Origin: Macrostomum hystrix
Lineage: Eukaryota; Platyhelminthes; Macrostomidae
DNA length: 64,000 bases
Assembly: GCA_950097015.1 (NCBI GenBank)
Contig: CATNEN010000001.1
Location: 5,813,001 to 5,877,000 of the forward strand
Reading direction: 5' to 3'
Shown here: positions 55,058 through 64,000 of the stretch, piece by piece
Position numbering within the stretch: position 1 is the stretch's first letter
Layout: each line of letters opens with the position of its first letter
Translations under genes and position numbers: made by a program
Notes under the pieces: generated by a model
What the model saw: the letters and a program-made list of their open reading frames with translations, nothing else
What the model was told of the DNA's origin: nothing
Databases searched by the model: none

Positions 55058-58000
55058 TCAAACCACAGTCGACGGCTTGGCCGCCAGCTTGCTCTCCAGG
55101 TAGTTGAGATCCAGAAGAGCGATCTCCTGCGGTGTGTGTTGGTGTTGCGCGGTTGGTTTATTGACCAGACATTGTGGAAGCTTTTTCAGTTGAGTCATAA
55201 CTGTGCGACATGTTGAGTCATGTTTATTATGTTTGAACTAATAAACCCAAGATGTTATTATTATTATAATTGGCTAAATCAATATAATAGCAGACAATAC
55301 TTTAAATTTAGAGTTTGGGATGAGAAAAATGCACTTTTGACCATGAGGTCGGGAGTTCGAATTCAATTTCGAATTGGTTGGGGGTAAAAGTTTAGGTGGG
55401 TGTGATGGCTTTTACAGTCGAAGTTCCGAGTAGCTGCAGCTGTGTCAATGACTGTACAATTTTATCCATCTTCGGTGGTAGAAATTTGTGATTTCGAAGG
55501 ATAATGACATATCAAAATGTACATAGGCGATTAAGCTTATGTAAAAAGTTATTATTGATATTGTCGAAGGTGTTAGAGATTACTGAGATAGCAAATATCA
55601 TTTGATCAGTAAAAAACATTTAAAAAAATAATTAAATAATATAACAAATAAAAATGATGATAAAAAATGACATTGCTACAGAGTAGCTTGCATGTAATTT
55701 TAAACTGCAGAAAAATATCTACGTAATTTAACTTGTACATGTAGCTTTTATGCATTCCTAAACTTATTAAGTGAAACCCAGGTCTGCTGGAAACTATTTT
55801 TAGCCTAATTTCATATTAAAAGCATTTAGTAATAGCAAACGAGGAAACGAGTTCAGATTGCGTTGCAAATACTATTTGATATTGAGTCCAAATAGTGCAA
55901 TTGAGTCCAGATTACCTGACGACATTAATGGCAAAGATTTGATAGCTGTCTAAATAATTTAGTCATATTTAGTCTAGGAAAGATTGAAAAACATGACATT
56001 AGCATGTATTAGCTGATTAGAAGCACATTTAGTAAAAAAAGCTGTTTTGTGAGCGCATTAAGGTGCGAAATTACATTTTTAAGTTTGTGTTACGTGCTGC
56101 TATTTTGGATTTTTTGTTTGTAAACAATCAGAAAATTTAACCCTAGTAGATTGGTTTACAATTTATACTATTCAATTCGTGTCTGTCAATGTACACATAT
56201 CTCTAGACAATACCGGCGCACGATTGTACACAGAGCTTCAACGATATTGTATGTAACCTGTACACACGAGTTCAACAGTACTGATTTATATTGCAAACAC
56301 AAATCTAACAATAAGGCATGTACTTTAAACATATGACCACTGAACACACTTTTGCGAATAGGCAAAGAATGGATGTAGAACTACATTATTCAAAATTGAA
56401 CAGACTCATATTTAGTTACTCGTAAATGGTGTATTCGACTGTTTTTGAGATTTGATATTTAAGAGAAAAGTCCCAAAATTAAGATGACGACTTCATGAAA
56501 CGCTGTTCGACGTATACGACATATAACGTTGTATAACGTTTTAACGTGTTAGATTCGTCTAGACTAATATTAGACTCTGTTTAGTTACAGATAAATAATA
56601 TAAGTGTAATGCCAGCCCAGTCAAGTCACAGGTGCATAACCAGCCAGCTAGTAGTTAAAACACATTTTGCTGTTAAAAAGTGCTCATTGATCTGTTATTA
56701 TTGTTTAAGGCAAAGTTAATTATCAATCGAATCATGATGTTATTGATTATAAAGAAACTGCCTTAATTCTGTGTACTGATTGTTAGCAGCGTTAAGCAAA
56801 CGTGTACAAACCAACGACTTGTTCTGGCCCATTAGAAGTAGAGCAAAGACCATAGCTTCGCATGCTAGCCAAGAAGGCGAGGTAATGCATCGTATTTTTC
56901 TCCTCGGAAGAGAGCTCAACAACTTGCTGCAAAATCACAATGTTGTAGCGACAAATGGTTTACTATTATGACTACTTTAATCTAGTAATACTAGTATTAG
57001 TAGTACACTCGTACGAGTACGTTAAAGCGTTAGTAGGAAAAGTTGATAATTAGCATCGATTTAAAATCGATACAATTTATAAAAAGCATACTAGTCAAAC
57101 AAAAACGGGATAACATAAGTAGCATGCTACTAAGAAAATGACTACAATAATTAAAATAATACGCAGGTGAGGTTTCTATGAACAAGTTTTAATGTAGATA
57201 TAATATGATATTAAATTTCAAGTAATGAAAAGACAATTATCAGTCAATATATTTAATCCAGACTTTCATTTTCATGACTATTTGAATGTTAATATTACAC
57301 TGGTGCGATAGTGCATGCCCTACATTCGGTCTAGTTTGGACTTTGCTGTGTAGGGGGTCTGGTGGCCCGAGTGGTGGGTTAGCGCATGTGCAATCGATTT
57401 ATTGTACATTCCGGCTCAAGCTGGGTAAGAGAGACAAGGCGAGTGTTATATCGATCGAAAGCCCTGCCCGCTTGAGTGGTAAAGAGATAAGGAATGTAAA
57501 CTCTGCTCCGTATTCTATGGTACAGCTAACTACGAACTATAATTAGGACAAGCTTTATCGACTTATCGATCGGTCTAAGAAGTGGTTCTAACTTCGGAGT
57601 CAGGAAATAAATATTCAGTTCCGTTAGTGCATTCTAAACAAAACTAAATATTTCCTTTAATAATCTGATACACATCGATATTAAGTAAATGCAAAAGTTC
57701 TCCACGTTGTTAGTAATAGGTAAACTAAAATAACAAAGACTACGAAGCAACGCAAAAGTGAAGAAAAAGCAAGCTGGAACAAAAGATGACATTTTTTCTA
57801 TTTTTCTGATTACCGCAAATATTTTTCTGTTGTATACCCACAGGCCGCAGAAAGTAACGTTTTTTTGCATAAAAAATTAACTAATAGTAATTACGCACAA
57901 AAATAATTAACTAAGAAATTTGACTCAAATATTTTGAAAACACACGCACACCCACACATAAGGATTGAGGCAAATATGAACATATACAGGTTTTTTACTA

Positions 58001-61000
58001 TCGAAAAAGGTTACAATGGGTTTAAAATGTGGGTGTCCATACTACTTGTTCAGAGACACATCTACCGTTATCGATAAACAGTGTTGGTACAGGAAATTTA
58101 ACAATATCACCCACAAGAAAACAACAATCAGATCGGTTGGGATTCACTTACCTCTTCCAAGGCGCGAGTAACCCGGCCGACTTGCTCGGCGTGTTCCCGT
58201 TCTAGAGCTTCTCTGGCGTTGCTCTGCCTATTCACCAGCCGCCTTCGTTCCTCAATGAACTTCTTCGTGTTGTTTTCGTTAACTTCGCGAACTCGTCGAT
58301 CGCGTTCGGCTTTGTTGCGTATGGACTTGTCGTTCAGCACAGCGCGGCTGGACTCCATGCTGTGCTTAGTCTGTTGGGCTCTCAAATCTTTATTTTCTCT
58401 ATCGTGCTGTACTGTCATGTCCTTGCGCTGGGCTGCCTGCAGCTCCAGGGTGACGCGAGTGGATAGATCGCGATGTGCCTCCAGTTGGTTGCGCCGGAGC
58501 TCGTGCGCCTCACGAGCATGCTGCTGCGTCAGGACCGTCCACTGCTCAGTGTGCTGAGCAACCAGGGCACACATCTGGCGGAGAGGACGATAGAGACAAG
58601 ATTTTCGTAAAAAGTATAACAGAAGAGTAACGAAATTTTCTCTTAAGAAGCTTCGAACTACATCACACAACACGCTTCGAACTACATTAAACAAGACGCT
58701 TCGAAGTTCATCACACAAGACGCTTCGAACTACATTAGACAAGACGCTTCGAACTACATCACACAAGACGCTTCGAACTACATTAAACAAGACGCTTCGA
58801 ACTACATTAAACAAGACGCTTCGAACTTCATCACACAAGACGCTTTGAACTACATTAAACAAGACGCTTCGAACTACATCACACAAGACGCTTCGAACTA
58901 CATTAAACAAGACGCTTCGAACTACATTAAACAAGACGCTTCGAACTACATTAAAGAAGACGCTTCGAACTTCATCACACAAGACGCTTTGAACTACATT
59001 AAACAAGACGCTTCGAACTTCATCACACAAGACGCTTCGAACTACATTAAAGAAGACGCTTCGAACTACATTAAACAAGACGCTTCGAACTACATTAAAC
59101 AAGACGCTTCGAACTACATCACACAAGACACTTCGAACTTCATCACACAAGACGCTTTGAACTACATTAAACAAGACGCTTCGAACTTCATCACACAAGA
59201 CGCTTCGAACTTCATCACACAAGACGCTTCGAACTTCATCACACAAGACGCTTCGAACTACATCACACAAGACGCTTCGAACTACATCACACAAGACGCT
59301 TCGAACTTCATCACACAAGACGCTTCGAACTACATTAAACAAGACGCTTCGAACTTCATCACACAAGACGCTTCGAACTACATCACACAAGACGCTTCGA
59401 ACTTCATCACACAAGACACTTCGAAATTCATCGCTTAACTACGTCACATATGAAGTTTTAAAACCCTCTACATATTTAATAAGTATAATTAAAATTAAGA
59501 TAGGCCTATCTTTTGTTTATCTTTAAATAAGAAACATACCTCTTCATTCTGGGCATCTCTTAGCTCCTTTGCCTGTCCATCGGAATTTCCGTTTTCTCTA
59601 AAGAAATTAAGAGGTTTTAACTTCGTTAGACTTTAAGCAGCAAAAAACGGCAAAGCGCGACTTAAACGCCATGCATTTGTAGAAAAGGTAATAGTGCAGC
59701 CATTTTTGTAAACTTTTTTTACAGGCGCTCATAAGGTCGAGTTAAATCACATCATAAATTACAGGTATTCTATTTTTTTAAACGCTTATAATAAAAATAT
59801 GTTACAATCTTTGAACTCTACGTAGATGAAATCTAATAAATGAACCTAAGCATAAAAGCTAGCTAACTGTATCTACGAGTAGCTTAAAGCATCACTATAT
59901 GCCCACACACGACTTAAAGGCTTGTTTGAGAAATGCAATCGCGACGCGGGTTTAAAGTTGGCGAGGACGCGGCAGTAAAACAAGGCTAGACTAGAAAAAT
60001 AAGCCATAAATTAGCAGCAGAATTTTTCAAATCCTAGCGCTGCGATGAATCAGTGTGCTTCTATTTTGATAAGTAGTGCGATATGTTCGAGTAAAAAAAA
60101 CTATTCATCTACGATCGCAAGCATGAGAAAGCAGAGAGTGAGCACTGTGACTGGCCAAGCGCATTATAATAACGTTTTCTAAACATAGAGTCTTCAATGA
60201 TAAACCCACAAAACAATTTTTCTCCTAACATTTAGACTTAAAAACTGGTTCTAACCTTCAATAGCAAGAGCTAAAAGCACTAAAAATCATAGTAAAATAC
60301 CCACCAACTAATTAACAAACCAGCCAGACCATAGAAAACACCCACCCACCCCAAATCCAGCCAGACCATAGAAAACACCCACCCACCCCAAATCCAGCCA
60401 GACCATAGAAAACACCCACCCCCTCCAATCCAGCCAGACCATAGAAAACACCCACCCACCCCAAATCCAACCAGACCATAGAAAATACCCACCCACCCCC
60501 AAATCCAGCCAGACCATAGAAAACACCCACCCACCCCAAATCCAGCCAGACCATAGAAAACACCCACCCACCCCAAATCCAACCAGACCATAGAAAATAC
60601 CCACCCACCCCCAAATCCAGCCAGACCATAGAAAACACCCACCCACCCCCAAATCCAGCCAGACCATAGAAAACACCCACCCACCCCAAATCCAGCCAGA
60701 CCATAGAAAACACCCACCCCAAATCCAGCCAGACCATAGAAAACCCCCACCCCCACCAATCCAGCCAGACCATAGAAAACACCCACCCACCCCAAATCCA
60801 ACCAGACCATAGAAAATACCCACCCACCCACCAATCCAGCCAGACCATAGAAAGCACCCACCCCCTCCAATCCAGCCAGACCATAGAAAACACCCACCCA
60901 CCCCTGATATAGCTAGAAAATCTAAAATAAAGCAAAAAACATTAAGAGAGAAAATGAAGTTCGCGGAAAGACGCTCGCTAAATTCCTAAGAGAGTGACAG

Positions 61001-63678
61001 ATGACAGACAGCCAGGCACAAAGCCACGCATATTGAAGCCATCTCACTCTGTAAAAGAGAAAGAAATTAAAGCGAAAGAGCGCGCAAGCAGCTGTCTACG
61101 CGATAGAAGAGACAAGAAGAACAGTGAAATTTTAAACACAAGATCGGACCGGATTGAACCAGGCGGACTGAGGGGCGTTACTGCTGCTGCTGCTGCTGCT
61201 GCAGCGGTTGATGAAGCACAGCTAAACAGGCTGGCACAGCCAACAGACACTCCTGCATCTGCATTAAAATCTACATCTGCACGATCTGCTCCTGATGCTG
61301 CGGCTGATGCTGATGCTGAGGAATTGCTGCAATATATTTATCCGACTGTAATTTAATCGACAAGCATGGAAATATTTTGTGCAGTGTAATTAAACTAAAA
61401 AGTAGACAACACGACTAATATTTGTAGTAAAAACTGATGTCTACAATCATAGTTTAGAATTAGATTATATCAGCAATAATAACACGACACAACAGCTTAA
61501 AATTAAAGGTAATTTATTAATAAACGGTATGCGCCTAAACAACAATGCGGCTATTTAAAAGCTAACTAATGAAAATGATATATTCTATGTAGACTACTAT
61601 GACAACTGTAGCATGTTAGTAGTAACATGATAAACAGTTTTTGGTTGAAAAATAGTACAATAATATAAAACAATAGCGGCCACTCACGATCGGGTTTTGC
61701 CCTTCTTAGACAGCGCAGCCAGTGCCTTGGCGTGCTGGTTTGCCAAACGTTCGCTTTCTGCCGTCTGGGATTTCAGCATCGCTTGCAGCTCCTTCTCCTG
61801 ACGCTTCAGTACCAGATCCAATTCTTTGGTCTGCTTTTTGATTAGCTTCTGAAACTGCTTATCCTGCCTAATAGCCTCTAAAGTGATTGGCTCCAGCCAG
61901 GATTCTTCGCGACCGACTCCGCCGCCAAGAATGCCGCTCGATCCAGGCGGCATCGAGTTCGGTCGATTCGACGACGAGACGCCACCGACGCCGCCGCCGA
62001 TGTCGCCACCGGCGCCTCCGCCGCTGCCACCACCGGCCGTAGACTGATTTTTGTTGTTCTTATTCTTACGGCCGGCAGTGATTGGCACATCAGCGATTTC
62101 GGAGGTCTCTGTTGAAGAGGGGTTGAAGTCTCGAGAATTCAGGCTCTAGACAATAAGAAATTTAATCAAAAGATCTTAGGATGAGAAATTCAAGGCAAGA
62201 AATTTAGGCAAGAAATACGGAGGTAAGTGGAAAAGCGGTTATCGCGTTTGGCTCTCGCACCAAGGTCCCTGAGCGTCGAGGCCTCATTCGATTCGGGCGC
62301 AGCAGAGAGAGAGAAGGCTTGGGGGCTTGTCGTGCAATTAACGCCCTGGAGGGCCCAACCTGTGTACACTGCCTGACGATGAGAAAGTCAGGGCACATGT
62401 ACACATGTACATTCTCTATCTCTATCTATTTGCAGGGGGGGCCGGGGCACATGTCGCACAAGCGACGGAGCGGCACGCCCCCAGACCGGCGAACTAGGCG
62501 CTTTTGCGCCCATCGCGCCGCCTCCCCTGAGCAGGCACCACACACAGCAGCACAGACCAGCCGGGGAGGGCAGGAGGCACCCAGAATAGGCAGCAGTGTC
62601 CCCCACCCCAGCCCCACACGCACATAGCAGACCAAGCCAGGGCGGAAGGCTGATAAGAAATCAGTCCTCAGGGGGGCGGGTGATGAGTGTACACTTATCC
62701 AATCGCGCTGACGGAAGTCCAGAAAGCGCGCGGCGGTGTACACCCGCCCTCCAGCTACCCCCAAGGTCTCACGCCCCAGCGCCAACGCACACAACTCACA
62801 CAACGCAGAACAGGCACACAGAAGGTAGGAGCGAAGCTATTATTTTAAGCTTTGATTGCACGAAATATGGTGCACCTCCGCCGGTCGCTACTGTCCAAAC
62901 CCCCCAACAAGTCCCGAAATTAATCGTGACTTGAAGGGTGAATCGAACTAGCGTCATTTGGAGTGCGAGGCAGCGACGTTAGCCACTGACCCACTCGCCC
63001 CCTCCACATGTACATTAGTATTATTATTAATGTAATAAAGAACCTAAAAACTGAAGATTCATTCTACTATCTTCATGTGGCAGTGGATTGCTGCAACAAA
63101 GACATAAAACTGTCCGCTCACCAATGCCCATATCCTTCATCTGGCGCTCCCGTTTCTCAGCCTTAGACAGGAAAGCTCGCGGATCGCTAAGCGCGTCAAC
63201 GAAGTCGGCCAGACCCTCCGGCACGTAGGTTTTTAAATCGATGCGACAGAAAATGGTCGGCAGCGACAGGGGGAAATTTCCCTCAGTTCTCAGACTGATG
63301 TGTCTGTAACCGGCGCACAATCCGTCCAATGGTAGAATTCGCTGGCCAATGAGTTTGCCAGTCTCTTCATAGACACCGATACGAATGACAGCCAGATCTG
63401 GTAGGACAATCTTTCTGAACACGAACGGCTCCTCATTGTACACCGGATTGAGTCCGTTGCCAGGCACTATCCTTGTGCGGAACTCTCGCCTGATGGTGTC
63501 AGTGGGCAAGCCGTACATGTCCACCTCGACGTAGGTGCCGACCTTCCTATCGGACAAGAACTGGCCGGAGAGAATCTGTACCGAGCAGCTGGCGGCGATG
63601 ACGCCGTCAACCGGACTCTCCGAGAACGGATCGAAATGTCGATCAGCTCGACGCATGAAGTCCGGCTTCAATAGGTAA
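55058..63678 (-). CDS. Phospholipase C-beta, C2 domain and C-terminal coiled-coil exons
   Basis: The minus-strand gene enters from the right edge. Exon 63678-63122 encodes the end of the Y-box region ([10 protein letters not shown]), then the C2 domain ([74 protein letters not shown]), wording specific to PLC-beta. Exon 62145-61688 gives a Gly-rich linker and the start of the C-terminal coiled coil ([20 protein letters not shown]). Exons 59597-59540 and 58574-58152 continue it in phase ([26 protein letters not shown]); this domain binds G-alpha-q and membranes. Exon 55200-55058 (ends [17 protein letters not shown]) is probably the last. Phases require a linking exon between 63122 and 62145 (a 23-base candidate at 63090-63068 fits) and another between 58152 and 55200 (not found). 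The X/Y catalytic domain lies beyond 64000. Confidence 0.88.
55335..55480 (+). repeat. SINE-like fragment (family B-like)
   Basis: A box B-like GGGAGTTCGAATTCAA and a following AAAGTTTAGGTGGGTGTGATG recall the family B copies. Head and tail are degraded. Confidence 0.35.
57345..57510 (+). repeat. Possible tRNA-derived SINE, other family
   Basis: GGTGGCCCGAGTGGTGGGTT and AGCGCATGTG resemble a tRNA box A region, with CCGGCTCAAGCTGGG as a loose box B 45 bases on. A GC-rich island in AT-rich intron sequence. Single copy in this window. Confidence 0.35.
58648..59437. repeat. Minisatellite, 24-bp unit, about 33 copies, PLC-beta intron
   Basis: The unit is AAGACGCTTCGAACTACATC plus ACAC, with TTCATCACAC and TACATTAAAC variants that alternate irregularly. 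It nearly fills the intron between the 58-base exon and the 58574 exon. The 24-bp period keeps both strands open, so it appears fused to the neighbouring exon in translation; that is an artefact. Confidence 0.96.
60310..60905. repeat. Minisatellite, 36- to 38-bp unit, 16 copies, PLC-beta intron
   Basis: The unit contains CCAGCCAGACCATAGAAAAC and ACCCACCCACCCCAAAT. The C-run length varies, so the period shifts between copies. On the gene's sense strand it is G-rich (GGGTGGGTGGGTG), with possible quadruplex-forming runs. Confidence 0.95.
60994..61356 (+). CDS. Possible nested ORF on the opposite strand of a PLC-beta intron
   Basis: A 120-codon ATG-to-TAA frame lying wholly in an intron of the minus-strand PLC-beta gene. 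The translation is non-repetitive apart from an eight-Ala run, hydrophilic and basic in the first half ([20 protein letters not shown]), acidic near the end ([18 protein letters not shown]). Its GC content is higher than the flanking intron. No family recognised, no signal or membrane segment. It might be a last exon of a nested gene, an alternative PLC-beta segment on the other strand, or chance. Confidence 0.3.
   Translation: MTDDRQPGTKPRILKPSHSVKEKEIKAKERASSCLRDRRDKKNSEILNTRSDRIEPGGLRGVTAAAAAAAAVDEAQLNRLAQPTDTPASALKSTSARSAPDAAADADAEELLQYIYPTVI
62219..62420 (+). repeat. tRNA-derived SINE, family A, truncated
   Basis: Head AAGTGGAAAAGCGGTTATCG and CGTTTGGCTCTCGCACCAAG, body AGAGAAGGCTTGGGGGCTTG and CTGCCTGACGATGAGAAAGT. 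Its 3' half is missing; a different SINE abuts it on the right. Confidence 0.75.
62425..63002 (-). repeat. GC-rich tRNA-derived SINE, family C
   Basis: On the minus strand the head reads GGGGCGAGTGGGTCAGTGGC and TAACGTCGCTGCC (box A) with GCTAGTTCGATTCACCC (box B), followed by a GC-rich body of about 500 bases, much longer than families A and B. It lies back to back with the SINE-A copy in a PLC-beta intron. Confidence 0.5.
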
Positions 63679-63814
63679 CTGGGAATTTAATAAATGGGAT
63701 AATTACGACAGGAATGTAATAACAGTGCAAATCTATTTTATCTTGACGTTTTTTACCAAGTCCATTTTCTAGTTAACAGGTCTTGAACCACTTAGATATG
63801 TGCCAAACGCTCTT

Positions 63815-64000
63815 TCACTAGTGGCGCCTAATGATTAGGGCGTCGGACTCGAAAATTGAAGGTCGGGGGTTCGATTACCGATTGCTTTAGCAAGAACAAT
63901 TTGCGTCCGTTAGCAAGACACGTAACTCTGAATTGCTTCAGTTCACCTATCTGGGGGCAATTGAGGGTCTGTGTGACATCACCCCACGGAGTCCACGGAC
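63815..64000 (+). repeat. tRNA-derived SINE, family B, running into the right edge
   Basis: Head AGTGGCGCCTAATGATTAGG and GCGTCGGACTCG, box B GGGGGTTCGATTACC, then GTTAGCAAGACACGTAACTC and a conserved GGCAATTGAGGGTCTGTGTG tail. Reference copy for the split SINE at 33.1 kb. Located in a PLC-beta intron. Confidence 0.75.

Noticed and set aside
56780-56971. 63-codon plus frame starting with a non-ATG codon
   Set aside because: Plausible composition but no family, no convincing borders, and located in a probable PLC-beta intron; insufficient support.
58575-59438. Repeat frames on both strands next to the PLC-beta coiled-coil exon
   Set aside because: 24-bp minisatellite in an intron; the 58-base exon at 59597-59540 and the 58574 exon join in phase without it.
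60280-60935. Gly/Trp-rich frames of about 200 codons in three minus frames
   Set aside because: 36-38 bp minisatellite with a drifting period; no coding signature.
62426-62803. 125-codon Cys/Arg-rich minus frame
   Set aside because: Falls within the GC-rich body of SINE family C; high GC alone makes stops rare.

Overview
The window is nuclear DNA from an invertebrate animal. Its genes are split into short GC-richer exons with canonical GT-AG borders and AT-rich introns. It holds metazoan families (DEG/ENaC channel, ARL8 GTPase, zDHHC5/8-like palmitoyltransferase, phospholipase C-beta, an ALK-type glycine-rich domain), several tRNA-derived SINE families, LINE and DNA transposon copies, and a short internal (TTAGGG)n tract. 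A lophotrochozoan or flatworm-like genome would fit, but the sequence does not settle the phylum.

Layout. 1-1038 (-): 5' part of a DEG/ENaC channel gene. 3194-7796 (-): an unrecognised polyQ protein whose five exons join in frame. 9782-11653 (+): an intact secreted PAN/apple-like plus ALK-type glycine-rich protein, followed by a 2.8 kb 19-bp minisatellite and a broken paralogue (15472-16760). 17.1-18.3 kb: two LINE remnants. 18.36-18.77 kb: a small candidate gene. 19.7-21.7 kb: two minisatellites. 22060-25283 (-): ARL8, complete in three exons. 28203-46675 (+): zDHHC5/8-like gene, all but its 5' end. Its introns hold five minisatellites, a SINE split by a Tc1/IS630-type element, and a mariner (201-bp inverted repeats) that itself contains a 5.5 kb EnSpm/CACTA-like element with a transposase ORF and a spliced DUF4806 ORF. 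46.7-55 kb: mostly gene-poor, with two opposite-skew minisatellites. 55058-63678 (-): 3' part of a PLC-beta gene (C2 domain and C-terminal coiled coil), with two more intronic minisatellites and an ORF on the opposite strand.

The dominant feature is tandem repetition. Sixteen arrays of 19- to 62-bp units cover roughly 15.5 kb (about a quarter of the window, by summing array lengths), and nearly every large intron has its own private array. In several gene-sense introns each unit contains something resembling a splice site. The host genes form no obvious operon or pathway; they look like unrelated neighbours in a repeat-rich region.
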